64,000 nt of DNA from positions 744,001-808,000 of the forward strand of contig JBLNCN010000005.1 in NCBI GenBank assembly GCA_050260675.1, read 5' to 3'. Positions 40,875 to 50,016 of the stretch are shown piece by piece (position 1 is the stretch's first letter; each line of letters starts with the position of its first letter). Under the pieces are notes generated by a model that did not search any database, was not told the origin of the DNA, and saw nothing but the letters and a program-made list of their open reading frames with translations. This DNA comes from JBBDIP01 sp050260675 (GTDB lineage Bacteria; Bacillota; Sulfobacillia; Fermentithermobacillales; Fermentithermobacillaceae). Position numbers and translations under genes: made by a program.

Positions 40875-41789
40875 TCACTTCGCGATTAGGACTTTTTCGT
40901 AGACGTAAAGGCCGCCTTCCCTTACAGACACAACTGCGGCAATCTCGCGCCGGTCAGGCATCACAATGATCGCGCGGTACGGGAGCAGCCGCTCGGTGTC
41001 ATGTGGCTCCAGGTCCTGAGACCTTACGGCAACCCCGTGGGACACTCGTTCTTCGGCCCCCGGGCGCAGGAACAGCGCCGGGTAGTCGGGCATCACGGAG
41101 AGAGGGGGCATCAAGGCTTCCCGCGCACGCCCTCCTTTGACCATCCGTTTCAGAGACTGGACGGTCAAGGAGTCCCTCAGCTGGAACTTGCCGGCTCTCT
41201 CGCGGAGCAGGTATGAGACCGTCGCCCCGCACCCGAGGATATCTCCCAGCGAGAATGCCAGCGAGCGGACGTAGGTGCCCCGGCCCACCCGCATGGCAAA
41301 GAGCCCCTTGGGGTGAACGCCCGGCCGCCACCCCACGAGGTTCAGCTCGTGGACTACGACCTCCCTGGGCTCCGCCTCCACCATGGTGCCTTCCCGCGCA
41401 AGGTCCAGGAGCTTCTTGCCGCGGACCTTGAGCGCCGAAAACGACGGGGGCTTCTGCATGATGGCGCCCCTCAGCTCCGGTAAGGCCCGGAGGACCAGGT
41501 CAGGGGTGATCACTGACGCGTCAACGACCGCTTCGGGCTCGCCCTCTGTATCGCCGGTCGCGGTCCTCACTCCGAAAGTGAACTCGGTGAAGTACCGCTT
41601 GTCCTCCCCGAGGAAGTATTCGGACAGCCTGCGATAGGTACCGCATGCCATGGGAAGTACGCCGACTGCGAGAGGATCAAGCGTGCCGAGGTGCCCCAGA
41701 CGGTCCTCCCCCAGAAACCTCCTGGCGAGCATGACAACGTCGTGAGAAGTGGCGCCCCGGGGCTTCAGGATGTTCAGGAATCCATCCAT
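40875..41789 (-). CDS. truB: tRNA pseudouridine(55) synthase
   Basis: A 304-residue enzyme that converts U55 of the T loop in tRNA. The catalytic aspartate is Asp38 in RLGHLGTLDPLAVG. Other conserved parts are GFLNILKPRGATSHDVV, KRYFTEFTFG, QKPPSFSALKVRGKKL and a C-terminal PUA-like tail. The start overlaps the nrnA end by 16 bases. Confidence 0.95.
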   Translation of the reverse strand: MDGFLNILKPRGATSHDVVMLARRFLGEDRLGHLGTLDPLAVGVLPMACGTYRRLSEYFLGEDKRYFTEFTFGVRTATGDTEGEPEAVVDASVITPDLVLRALPELRGAIMQKPPSFSALKVRGKKLLDLAREGTMVEAEPREVVVHELNLVGWRPGVHPKGLFAMRVGRGTYVRSLAFSLGDILGCGATVSYLLRERAGKFQLRDSLTVQSLKRMVKGGRAREALMPPLSVMPDYPALFLRPGAEERVSHGVAVRSQDLEPHDTERLLPYRAIIVMPDRREIAAVVSVREGGLYVYEKVLIAK

Positions 41790-42763
41790 GGGAGGCTGTC
41801 CAGCTTTGAAAGGACTTTGGCCGTGACTTCCGCAAGATCGCCGGGGATGAGAGCCCCCGCTGCTCTGGGGTGTCCTCCCCCGCCCAGCGAGACCGCTACT
41901 TCCGCAACATCCACCTTGCTCCTCGACCGCATGCTCACGTGAAAACCCCGGCCCTCAGGGTCTTCTTTGAACAGGAGGGCCACTTCCACTCCAGTCAAGG
42001 AACGGGGATAACCGATTATGCCTTCGGTTTCCTCGGGGGACGCCCCTGCCGCCATCATCATCTCCTTGGTCACGAAGATGGAGGCAACCTTGCCCCGCCG
42101 GTGGAGTTTCAAAGTGCTCAGCGCGCTGGCCAAAAGCAGCACAGACGACACCGATCTGGTCTCAAAGACCTGCTCGGCGATACTCCATGCAGAAACACCC
42201 TTGTCGAGAAGGGCAGCTGCGATCCGTAGGCACGTGCCGGTCGTGTTCTGGTACCGGAACCCGCCGGTGTCCGTGACAATGGCCACGTAGAGGCAGGTTG
42301 CTATGTCCGAGGATATCTCGACGCCGAGGGCTTCCAGCACCCCATAGACTATCTCCCCCGTTGCCGATGCGTCAGGCCGGACCAGCCGGACGTCCCCGAA
42401 CCCGCTGTTGGAGACGTGGTGATCTATGTTTATGAGGAACTTGCCTTCCGCGAACCGGAGCGCGGCCCCTGCTCGCTCGGGGTCGGTGCAGTCCAGGAAG
42501 AGGGCAGCCTCAGGGCTGAAATCTGCAGGTTCCAGGTACGCCGCCCGGGTGTGAAAAGGCTTACCCGGCAGGAAATCATACACTGCCGGGAGCGGGTCCG
42601 ATGTAACCAGTATCGCCTGCTTGCCTAACGCTTGCAGCGCCAAGACCATGGCCAGCCCCGACCCGACAGCATCGCCGTCCGGCTTCTCGTGGGTGAGGAC
42701 CACGAAGCTGTTGTGGGACCGGATAGCCGAAGCCACCTGTCTAAGGCCTGCTTGCGAGTCCAC
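41774..42763 (-). CDS. nrnA: DHH/DHHA1 phosphoesterase, NrnA-like nanoRNase / pAp phosphatase
   Basis: A 329-residue DHH phosphoesterase that degrades very short RNAs and, in relatives, dephosphorylates pAp. The N-terminal DHH domain contains THEKPDGDAVGSG (Asp29 and Asp31 as metal ligands), LDCTDPERAG and the DHH triplet in INIDHHVSN. The C-terminal DHHA1 domain ends in SLGGGGHPRAAG. GTG 42763 follows GGAG by 8 bases. The location between rbfA and truB is the usual one in Bacillota. Confidence 0.92.
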   Translation of the reverse strand: MDSQAGLRQVASAIRSHNSFVVLTHEKPDGDAVGSGLAMVLALQALGKQAILVTSDPLPAVYDFLPGKPFHTRAAYLEPADFSPEAALFLDCTDPERAGAALRFAEGKFLINIDHHVSNSGFGDVRLVRPDASATGEIVYGVLEALGVEISSDIATCLYVAIVTDTGGFRYQNTTGTCLRIAAALLDKGVSAWSIAEQVFETRSVSSVLLLASALSTLKLHRRGKVASIFVTKEMMMAAGASPEETEGIIGYPRSLTGVEVALLFKEDPEGRGFHVSMRSRSKVDVAEVAVSLGGGGHPRAAGALIPGDLAEVTAKVLSKLDSLPWMDS

Positions 42764-42765
42764 TC

Positions 42766-43110
42766 TCAGCGCTCCTTGTTGATCTCGCTTAGGAGCTTTG
42801 ACACCTTGATGCTGTGCTCAATCCCTTCGTCGAGGATGAACGAGATCTCGGGTGCGTGACGCATGCCCAGGGCCTTGGCCACTTCAGACCTGATAAGGCC
42901 CTGAGCGCTGCGAAGACCTTCCATCGTGCGCGCTTTTTCCTCGTCGGACCCAAGGACGCTCACGTAGATCTTTGCCTGCGAGATGTCGTTCGGCACGTCA
43001 ACCTTTACGATGCTGGCAAAACCAATGCGCGGGTCCTTGACCCTGCGGAAAAGCAGCTCGGAGACGACCTCTTGCACCATTGCGGAAACCCTTGCTGGTC
43101 TCCCCGCCAC
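42766..43110 (-). CDS. rbfA: Ribosome-binding factor A
   Basis: A 114-residue KH-fold factor needed for 16S rRNA maturation of the small subunit. Matches: RVSAMVQEVVSELLFRRVKD near the N terminus, then the strand-rich part (VDVPNDISQAKIYVSVLG) and RHAPEISFILDEGIEHSIKV. Length is normal. It lies 69 bases after infB and two bases before nrnA. Confidence 0.95.
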   Translation of the reverse strand: MAGRPARVSAMVQEVVSELLFRRVKDPRIGFASIVKVDVPNDISQAKIYVSVLGSDEEKARTMEGLRSAQGLIRSEVAKALGMRHAPEISFILDEGIEHSIKVSKLLSEINKER

Positions 43111-43179
43111 CGGCGATCACCCCTTAGCGCGTCCACATAGCGTCAGTGCGTCAAAGACGCTTTTACGACACGGCCTGCT

Positions 43180-45570
43180 CTACGCTGGCTGGACTTCCTT
43201 CATCGCGAACGCTTCGACCACATCGCCGACTTGCACGTCCTGGAACTTGTCGAGACCGAGCCCGCACTCGTAGCCCGCGGAAACCTCGGACACGTCGTCC
43301 TTGAACCTCTTCAGTGAGGCCATCTTGCCTTCATAGACGACAACCCCGTTGCGCAGGAGCCTTACCGACGCTGATCTGGGCACCTTGCCCTCGGTAACGT
43401 AGCAGCCGGCCACGGTGCCGACCTTCGGCACGTGGAAGGTCTGCCTGACCTCGATCCTGCCGAGCACGACCTCTTCGGTCTTCGGCTTCACAAGGCCCTT
43501 GAGCAGGTTCCCGACGTCGTCAAGCAGGTCATAGATTACCCTGTAGGTCCTTATATCAACGCCGCCCTGCTCCGCCAGCGCCGCGGCGTTTCCGAAAGGT
43601 CTCACGTTGAACCCCAGGATGCGGGCGCCGGATGCTTTGGCCAGCGTAACGTCAGACTCTATGATGCCCCCAACACCTGAGTGGATGACGTCGAGCTTGA
43701 CCTCGCCGCCCTCCATCTTGCCGAGCGCCTGAAGTATGGCCTCCAAAGACCCCTGCACGTCTCCCTTGACGATGACTTTGAGTTCGCGGGCCTGGCCCGG
43801 CTGGTCTTTCGCAAACAGGTCTTCGAGAGTCATGGTGCTGCGCGCAGCCTGCATGTCCTGGTCGCGCTTTTGAAGCTTGCGTCGCTCCGTTACTTCCTTT
43901 GCGGTCTTCTCGTCGTCGACCACCAGGAAGACGTCTCCGGCCTGGGGCACATCCTCCAGACCCACTATCTCCACCGGCGTCGCTGGACCCGCCTTCTTGA
44001 CCTGACGGCCCCGCGCATCAAACATCACGCGGATCCGGCCCCAGGTCGTGTCGGTGATGATGACGTCGCCAACCTTCAGGGAACCTGCCTTGATGATAGC
44101 GGTTGCGACGGGCCCCTTGCCCTTGTCCATTTCGGACTCGATGATGTGGCCGCGTCCCTTCCTAGTCGGGTCGGTCTTGATCTCCTGCATCTCCGACACC
44201 AGGATGATCATCTCAAGGAGATCGCTTACTCCTTCGCCGGTCCTGGCCGACACCGGGACTACGACGGTGTCGCCGCCCCAATCCTCAGGCACGAGGCCGT
44301 TATCGGAAAGCTGCTGCTTCACTCTATCGGGCTTGGCGCCCGGTTTGTCTATCTTGTTGAGAGCCACGATGATGGGGACTCCGGCAGCCTTGGCGTGGTT
44401 TATCGCCTCCAGCGTCTGGGGCATCACTCCGTCGTCTGCCGCAACCACAAGCACAGCCACGTCAGTTACCTGGGCCCCCCTCGCTCTCATGGCGGTAAAG
44501 GCCTCGTGGCCCGGGGTGTCCAGGAAGATGATCCTGTTGTCGCCATGCTCCACAACCGACGCGCCTATGTGCTGAGTAATCCCGCCGGCTTCCCTGGCGG
44601 TCACGTTGGTGTGCCTGATCGCGTCAAGGAGCGACGTCTTGCCGTGGTCCACATGGCCCATGACCGTGACCACGGGCGGGCGGGCCACCGCGGCCTCGGC
44701 GTCGTCGGGCCGGCTCAGTTCCTCAGCAATTGCCTGCTCCTGAGTGATCTCCGGTTCCTTCAGCGTAACCACACAACCCAGTTTCTCGGCTACCTTCACC
44801 GCGATCTCCGGCGGAACGCTCTGGTTGATGCTTATGAGCGTCCCCAGGCTCATGAGAGTCCGGAGTATGATGTTGGTCGGCACGCCGATAAGGCTCGAGA
44901 GGTCCCGCACTCCTACTGCCCCCTGGATCGTCACGTGCCTCGCTCCGGTCTGCCTCTCAGGTTGGCTCGGACGAGGCGGAGGCGCAGGATGACGGGAGTC
45001 CCGCCGATTGTCGAACCTGCGGTATCCCCCGCCGCCACCTCCTCCAGGGCTACCACCCCTGCCCTGGAACTGGGGCCTGCTCTGAGATCCGCCGCCCGGC
45101 CTCTGGTATGACCCCTGCGGCGGTCTCTGCACCGGTTGCTGTTGGGCCGACTGCTGCGTGGGTACGCGCTGCCCGGTCTCTCGAGGAAGCTGGCGTTGCT
45201 CGCTCTGTCGAGCCGTAGGCCCTTGAGCCGGGCTCTGGGTGGGCTGCCCTTGAGGCGCTCCCGCCCTACCCGGCATAGGCCGGGCCGGGGTGCTTGGAGC
45301 CGGCGCGGGCGCCTTTGGAGCTGGCACGGACGCCTTTGGAGCAGGCGCAGGCGTCTTTACGGCCGGCTGGCTAACCTTCGCCGCCGGCTGCGCCACCTTT
45401 TGTGCCGCCGGAGGGCTGAAACGTTTCCTTACTGCGTCAACCGACGCGTCATCCAGAGCTGCCATATGATTCTTCACTGAGGTGCCCATCTGCCCGAGGG
45501 CGTTTATCACTTCTTTTGAGTCAATCCCAAGCTCTTTTGCCAATTCATATACACGGATGCTTTTTGCCAT
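43180..45570 (-). CDS. infB: Translation initiation factor IF-2
   Basis: A 796-residue GTPase that places initiator tRNA on the ribosome. The N terminus MAKSIRVYELAKELGIDSKE is typical and decides the start at 45570. A Pro/Ala/Gln/Gly-rich linker follows (with PAPKA repeats of about 24 bases), then a second small N domain. The G domain carries VMGHVDHGKTSLLDAI (G1), DTPGHEAFTAMRARG (G3) and NKIDKPG (G4), and the beta-barrel C domains follow. It follows ylxR by 7 bases; the ylxQ gene usually found between the two in Bacillota is absent. Confidence 0.97.
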   Translation of the reverse strand: MAKSIRVYELAKELGIDSKEVINALGQMGTSVKNHMAALDDASVDAVRKRFSPPAAQKVAQPAAKVSQPAVKTPAPAPKASVPAPKAPAPAPSTPARPMPGRAGAPQGQPTQSPAQGPTARQSEQRQLPRETGQRVPTQQSAQQQPVQRPPQGSYQRPGGGSQSRPQFQGRGGSPGGGGGGGYRRFDNRRDSRHPAPPPRPSQPERQTGARHVTIQGAVGVRDLSSLIGVPTNIILRTLMSLGTLISINQSVPPEIAVKVAEKLGCVVTLKEPEITQEQAIAEELSRPDDAEAAVARPPVVTVMGHVDHGKTSLLDAIRHTNVTAREAGGITQHIGASVVEHGDNRIIFLDTPGHEAFTAMRARGAQVTDVAVLVVAADDGVMPQTLEAINHAKAAGVPIIVALNKIDKPGAKPDRVKQQLSDNGLVPEDWGGDTVVVPVSARTGEGVSDLLEMIILVSEMQEIKTDPTRKGRGHIIESEMDKGKGPVATAIIKAGSLKVGDVIITDTTWGRIRVMFDARGRQVKKAGPATPVEIVGLEDVPQAGDVFLVVDDEKTAKEVTERRKLQKRDQDMQAARSTMTLEDLFAKDQPGQARELKVIVKGDVQGSLEAILQALGKMEGGEVKLDVIHSGVGGIIESDVTLAKASGARILGFNVRPFGNAAALAEQGGVDIRTYRVIYDLLDDVGNLLKGLVKPKTEEVVLGRIEVRQTFHVPKVGTVAGCYVTEGKVPRSASVRLLRNGVVVYEGKMASLKRFKDDVSEVSAGYECGLGLDKFQDVQVGDVVEAFAMKEVQPA

Positions 45571-45577
45571 CCGGTAG

Positions 45578-45859
45578 TCACCTCCTCGCCTCGCGGTCAA
45601 GTTCCCCAATGCGGTCTTTCAGCTGGTCGTAGAACGAAGGAAGCGGGGTGACTTCCAGGACCCTCTCAAGGCGTTTGCCCTTCCTTAGGAGTTCGAGGCA
45701 CTCCAAGTTCGGACACACGTAAGCTCCCCGGCCGGACTTCTTGCCTGTGGGATCGACCTCGATCACCCCTTCCGGGGTGCGCACAATCCTCACCATTTCC
45801 CTCTTCGGCTTTACAGCCTGGCAACCCAGGCATGTCCGCTCCGGCAGTTTCCTGGGCAT
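45578..45859 (-). CDS. ylxR: YlxR family RNA-binding protein
   Basis: A 93-residue protein of the YlxR/RnpM family, recently linked to RNase P modulation and nucleic acid binding. The motif PERTCLGCQAVKPKREMVRI and GKKSGRGAYVC are diagnostic. ATG 45859 follows GGAGGTGGG by 8 bases; a GTG three codons upstream would overlap that site. It lies between nusA and infB. Confidence 0.92.
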   Translation of the reverse strand: MPRKLPERTCLGCQAVKPKREMVRIVRTPEGVIEVDPTGKKSGRGAYVCPNLECLELLRKGKRLERVLEVTPLPSFYDQLKDRIGELDREARR

Positions 45860-45877
45860 ACATCCCACCTCCAGTGT

Positions 45878-46927
45878 CTACATATCCATTTGTCCTCCAG
45901 TGCGGGCGTCGGACTTGATATCCACCTTGAGTCCGGTGAGCTTCGCCGCCAGGCGCGCATTCTGGCCGTCACGGCCGATTGCCAGCGAAAGCTGGTGCTC
46001 AGCCACGATGACCCTGGCAACGCGCTCTTCGGCATTCACGTCAACGCGGATGACCTTGGCGGGATTAAGAGCATTGGCGACGAACGTCCTGGGATCGTCG
46101 CTCCACTCGATGATGTCGATACGCTCCCCGCGGAGCTCCTGCACGATTGCCTGTACTCTGCTTCCCCTGGTTCCGACACACGCGCCCAATGCATCCACCT
46201 CAGGAAGGTTAGCCTTCACTGCGACCTTTGAGCGCATGCCTGCTTCGCGAGCTATGCCTCGGATCTCGACGATACCGTCGCGGATCTCGGGCACTTCCAG
46301 TTCAAACAGCCTCTTGAGAAGGCCGGGATGAGTCCTTGACAGCAGGATCTGCGGACCCTTGGGGGCCTTGCGGACCTCCAAGACATAAGCCTTTATGCGG
46401 TCACGCTCGTGGTACTTTTCGGACCTCACCTGTTCCTGCGGCAGGATGTATCCCTCGACCCTGCCCAGGTCCACAATGACTATTCCGCGCTCGACGCGGA
46501 CGATCTGGCCCGTCACCACGTCGCCCTCGCGCTCCGCGAACTCCTCGTAGATCATCCCGCGTTCCTTCTCGCGGAGTTTCTGCATTACGACCTGCTTGGC
46601 GGTCTGAGCGGCGATGCGCCCGAAGCCCTTGGCGGGTATCTCGTTCTCCACGAAATCTCCGACCTTGGCCTTGGGGTTCTTCGGCGCCGCTTCCTCCAGA
46701 CTCACCTGGGTCTCAGGATCTGTGACCTGGTCGACCACTTCGCGGCGGGAGAGCACACGAATTCCGCCGGTCTCGCGGTCAAACTGAACGCGGACGTTGT
46801 CAGCGGAACCAAAGTGCTTCCGGTAAGCCGACAGGAGGGCCGCCTCAAGCGCCTCAATCAGGTCGTTTACCGATATGCCACGTTCCCTCTCGAGTTGGTT
46901 TAGGGCGTAAAGAATCTCTCCGTCCAC
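45878..46927 (-). CDS. nusA: Transcription termination/antitermination factor NusA
   Basis: A 349-residue RNA polymerase-associated factor. The N-terminal domain starts LYALNQLERERGIS. An S1 domain follows with GDVVTGQIVRVERGIVIVDLG in part, then two KH domains (AREAGMRSKVAVKANLP, VGTRGSRVQAIVQELRGERI and the IGRDGQNARLAAKLTG motif). The short length without C-terminal repeats is normal for Bacillota. GTG 46927 is set by GGAGGCGGGAG. It is second in the rimP operon and may act back on the leader hairpin, as NusA does elsewhere. Confidence 0.96.
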   Translation of the reverse strand: MDGEILYALNQLERERGISVNDLIEALEAALLSAYRKHFGSADNVRVQFDRETGGIRVLSRREVVDQVTDPETQVSLEEAAPKNPKAKVGDFVENEIPAKGFGRIAAQTAKQVVMQKLREKERGMIYEEFAEREGDVVTGQIVRVERGIVIVDLGRVEGYILPQEQVRSEKYHERDRIKAYVLEVRKAPKGPQILLSRTHPGLLKRLFELEVPEIRDGIVEIRGIAREAGMRSKVAVKANLPEVDALGACVGTRGSRVQAIVQELRGERIDIIEWSDDPRTFVANALNPAKVIRVDVNAEERVARVIVAEHQLSLAIGRDGQNARLAAKLTGLKVDIKSDARTGGQMDM

Positions 46928-46943
46928 TTCTCCCGCCTCCTTC

Positions 46944-47432
46944 CTATCTGTCCCGCTGTTCTCTATAAACGAGACTGACTTTGCTAACATTTGCTCTTTC
47001 CAGCTGTACGTCGCCTTCCGGAGCACTGATTACCACGGTCTCCTTGCCCGACGGATCGCTCGTGAGCCCGACAAGGTCCCCCTGATAAGTCCTCTTCCCC
47101 GAGACCGGCGCGAAGAGGTTCACCTGGACCGGCATCCCCTTGAAGATGACGAACTCCTTTTGCCTGCGAAGAGTCCGCTCGAGTCCCGGGGACGAAACCT
47201 CCAGAGTGTAGCTCCCCGGAACCGGGTCCGTCTCATCAAGGCGGTCCGAGATGGCGTTCTGCACCATAGCGCAATCGTCCAGCGTTATACCTTCCTGCTT
47301 GTAGATGGTTGCCCGGAGCACCGTCATGCGGTTCTCGCTGGTCAGTTCCACGTCAAGCAGCTCGACTCCCAGCCTCGCGACCAGGGGCTCGAGGTCCACA
47401 AAGACTTTGTCTTCGATGTCACGGCGGCTCAC
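46944..47432 (-). CDS. rimP: Ribosome maturation factor RimP
   Basis: A 162-residue factor for 30S assembly. It carries DLEPLVARLGVELLDVEL, then DDCAMVQNAISDRLDETDPV, SYTLEVSSPGLERTLRRQ (the family signature), FKGMPVQVNLF and a C-terminal Sm-like barrel. GTG 47432 is chosen to give normal length, with GGGGTG upstream; a long open frame extends further without meaning. It is first in the rimP-nusA-ylxR-infB-rbfA-nrnA-truB-ribF-rpsO-pnp unit. Confidence 0.93.
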   Translation of the reverse strand: MSRRDIEDKVFVDLEPLVARLGVELLDVELTSENRMTVLRATIYKQEGITLDDCAMVQNAISDRLDETDPVPGSYTLEVSSPGLERTLRRQKEFVIFKGMPVQVNLFAPVSGKRTYQGDLVGLTSDPSGKETVVISAPEGDVQLERANVSKVSLVYREQRDR

Positions 47433-47451
47433 ATCAATCACCCCGACAACA

Positions 47452-47483
47452 TACAAAAAGTGGGTCTTGGCGCAAAACCCACT
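47452..47483 (-). terminator. Attenuator-like hairpin in the rimP leader
   Basis: On the minus strand AGTGGGT and ACCCACT (47459-47483) form a stem directly followed by TTTTTGTATG, an intrinsic-terminator layout. It sits between the promoter and the rimP start. A terminator before an essential operon suggests regulated read-through. Confidence 0.7.
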
Positions 47484-47533
47484 CCGGCAGACCTTCTCCT
47501 CATTGTTGCCAACCATTGGTGCTTCCAAGAGCC

Positions 47534-47563
47534 AGTATAGCACAGGAAACAAACTGCGGGCAA
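47534..47563 (-). promoter_or_regulatory. Promoter of the rimP-nusA-infB operon
   Basis: On the minus strand TTGCCC (47558-47563) and TATACT (47534-47539) are 18 bases apart. The predicted transcript begins near 47527, giving a leader of about 95 bases to rimP that contains the hairpin at 47459-47483. Confidence 0.65.
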
Positions 47564-47642
47564 CGGACTGTGGCGTGCCCCATTCCGTCCCCGTTTGACC
47601 GCCCGCCCTTAGGCAGAAACTACCCGAAAGGAGGTTTTGTCC

Positions 47643-48416
47643 GTGTCCTACTATAGAGAAATGTTTGGTCTGGAAGGCAAGACGGCCATCGTAACAGGTG
47701 GATCTCGCGGGATCGGCAAGGCTGCCAGTCTCGCGCTGGCGTCGTTCGGGGCCAAGGTGGCAGTGGCGGATATCGTCGATGCAAGCCAGGGCACCGTCGA
47801 AGAGATCCGCCAAAGCGGCGGACAGGCAATGTTCGTCCGGTGTGACGTATCCAAGCCCGAGCAGTCGGAAGAAGCCGTGAGGAAGACCGTGGAGGAGTTC
47901 GGAGGCGTCGACATACTCGTCAACAACGCAGGGGTGGGGGGAGTTGACCCGGCTGAGCAAGTGACCGAGGAGGAATGGGACCGCATCATGGGCGTCAACT
48001 TGCGGGGCCTGTTCTTCATGAGCCAGGCGGCCGGGAGAGCCATGATCAAAGCCAAGAAGGGCGGCAGGATCATCAACATCGGCAGCATCTTTGGCCGGGT
48101 GGGCAGCGAAATGGGCGCCAGCGTCTATCACGCTTCAAAAGGCGGGATCGTGGTGCTCACCCGGGCTTTGGCCTGTGAGTGGGCCAAGTACGGCATCTTG
48201 GTGAACGCCATCGGGCCCGGCTTCATCAAGACCGAGATGACCAAGAGCTTGGAAGAGGCGCCGGAACTCTATCACCTCCTGGAAGAACGCCACGCTCTGA
48301 AGAGGTTCGGCATGCCAGACGAGATAGCCGGGGCGGTGGTCTACTTCGCCAGCGAGGCTTCGCGGTTCGTGACGGGCCAGAACCTCTACGTGGACGGTGG
48401 CTACACCGCCTGGTGA
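47643..48416 (+). CDS. SDR family oxidoreductase (gluconate 5-dehydrogenase / FabG-like)
   Basis: A 257-residue short-chain dehydrogenase. The Rossmann motif is TGGSRGIG near residue 19, NNAGVGG follows, catalytic Ser lies in INIGSIFG, the Tyr/Lys pair in YHASKGG, and the end FVTGQNLYVDGGYTAW is typical. VADIVDA after strand 2 (Asp at its end) suggests NAD preference. The substrate is not determined; sugar acid or acyl substrates are both possible. GTG 47643 is 8 bases after GGAGG. It is divergent from the rimP operon. GC-rich imperfect repeats fill 48420-48500 after it. Confidence 0.88.
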   Translation: MSYYREMFGLEGKTAIVTGGSRGIGKAASLALASFGAKVAVADIVDASQGTVEEIRQSGGQAMFVRCDVSKPEQSEEAVRKTVEEFGGVDILVNNAGVGGVDPAEQVTEEEWDRIMGVNLRGLFFMSQAAGRAMIKAKKGGRIINIGSIFGRVGSEMGASVYHASKGGIVVLTRALACEWAKYGILVNAIGPGFIKTEMTKSLEEAPELYHLLEERHALKRFGMPDEIAGAVVYFASEASRFVTGQNLYVDGGYTAW

Positions 48417-48588
48417 CAATCCGCCTTGCGGGCGGTAGCCTTGCGGCTGATAGGCTACCAGGCGGCAACCTTGCAGGCGGCGCCGGGCCGCCTAGCCTCT
48501 TCTGCGGAGGATTCCTCCTCCCTCCTGCAGAAGTCCGTCCGGCGTGATATGGAGTAAGCCATGGAATCGAGAGGAGGAATTGCCTGCT

Positions 48589-50016
48589 TTGATCGATACT
48601 CGAGATAACATCTTGGTGCCTGCGGAAGTCCTGGCCAAGGTGCTTTCGGCAGCCGTGAGGACAGGGGCGGACTTCGCCGAGGTGTTCGCCGAGGACACTT
48701 CGACCGAAACCCTTGTCGCCGACGACGGCAGGATGAAGGACGCGAACTCGGGGCGCGATAGAGGCGCCGGGGTCAGAGTCATGAAGGGTGACTCCTCGTC
48801 TTACTGCTTTGTGGACAGCCTCGAGGAGAACGCCCTCCTTGACGCCGCCCGGACAGCGGCGGCAGCGGTGAACGGAGCCCGAGGAGACTTCGTGGTAGAC
48901 CTCAGGCGGCGTGTGGTCCCGCTTGTGAGCCCGGTCAAGAAGCCTCATGCCGGCCTGACTAAGCCCTTCAAGGTCGATATGCTGATGGCCGCCGACACCG
49001 CGGCAAGGGCTTACGACCCTCTCATCAGGCAGGTCACCGTGGGGTTGACCGAGACGGTCAGGAACACCACAGTCGCCAACTCCGAAGGCGTACTTGTAGC
49101 TGATTCCCAGACCAGGACTCTGTTCACCGTGAACACGGTTGCAGCCAAAAACGGAGTGGTGCAGACCGGCTACGTCCGCCGCGGCAAGTCTATGGGCCTG
49201 GAACTTCTGGACATCTGGACACCGGCCGAATGCGGCAAGGAGTCCGCCCGCCAGGCCATAGTCAACCTCCACGCAGCTCCGGCGCCGTCAGGCCCTATGA
49301 CGGTCGTGATGACCAATGGCTGGGGCGGAGTGCTCTTCCACGAAGCCTGCGGGCACAGCCTTGAGGCCGACGGGATAATGCGCGGGTCCTCGGTGTTTGC
49401 CGGCAGGGTCGGACAGAAGGTCGGCAACTCGGTAGTGACCGCCGTCGACGACCCGATGGTAGCCAATGAATGGGGCAGTTACGGAGTCGATGACGAGGGC
49501 AATCCCGGCCAGAGGAAAGTCCTCATCGAGAACGGCGTGCTGCAGGATTACATGTGGGACCGCAAGAACGCCAAGAAGGGCGCCCACGCCATGACCGGCA
49601 ACGGCAGAAGAGAGTCCTACCGCTACGTCGCCATCCCCCGCATGACCAACACATGCATCTGGAACGGGGACAGCAAGGCTGACGACATCCTCTCCGGCAC
49701 CGATGAAGGGCTATACGCGAAGGGACTCCGCGGAGGCCAGGTCGATTCAGCCACGGGCGACTTCGTCTTCGTAGTCTCGGAGGCTTACCTCATTAAGAAC
49801 GGCAAGCTGGGCGATGCGGTGAGAGGCGCTACCCTCACCGGAAACGGGCTTGCAGTCCTAAACGAGATAGACGCTGTCGCCGACAACCTGGACTTCGGCC
49901 CGGGAATGTGCGGTAAGGCCGGGCAGAACGTCCCCGCCGCGTGCGGCCAGCCAACGCTCCGCATCAGAAAGATTACCGTGGGCGGCACGTCCCGGCGCGA
50001 AAGGGGGAACCGGTGA
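48589..50016 (+). CDS. tldD: TldD family metalloprotease
   Basis: About 475 residues. The zinc motif HEACGH (His251-Glu252 and His256), inside GVLFHEACGHSLEADG, is the TldD hallmark. A TldD-TldE heterodimer degrades unfolded peptides and matures some ribosomally made peptides such as microcin B17. The start is uncertain: TTG 48589 or TTG 48580, after GAGAGGAGG. The stop overlaps the tldE start as TGATG. No modified-peptide precursor was recognised nearby, so general peptide turnover is the safer reading. Confidence 0.92.
   Translation: MIDTRDNILVPAEVLAKVLSAAVRTGADFAEVFAEDTSTETLVADDGRMKDANSGRDRGAGVRVMKGDSSSYCFVDSLEENALLDAARTAAAAVNGARGDFVVDLRRRVVPLVSPVKKPHAGLTKPFKVDMLMAADTAARAYDPLIRQVTVGLTETVRNTTVANSEGVLVADSQTRTLFTVNTVAAKNGVVQTGYVRRGKSMGLELLDIWTPAECGKESARQAIVNLHAAPAPSGPMTVVMTNGWGGVLFHEACGHSLEADGIMRGSSVFAGRVGQKVGNSVVTAVDDPMVANEWGSYGVDDEGNPGQRKVLIENGVLQDYMWDRKNAKKGAHAMTGNGRRESYRYVAIPRMTNTCIWNGDSKADDILSGTDEGLYAKGLRGGQVDSATGDFVFVVSEAYLIKNGKLGDAVRGATLTGNGLAVLNEIDAVADNLDFGPGMCGKAGQNVPAACGQPTLRIRKITVGGTSRRERGNR

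Noticed and set aside
48420..48545. GC-rich imperfect repeats (GCCTTGCGG-type) after the SDR gene
   Set aside because: The copies are short, irregular in spacing and mostly explained by GC-rich composition and possible terminator stems; I could not define a unit.
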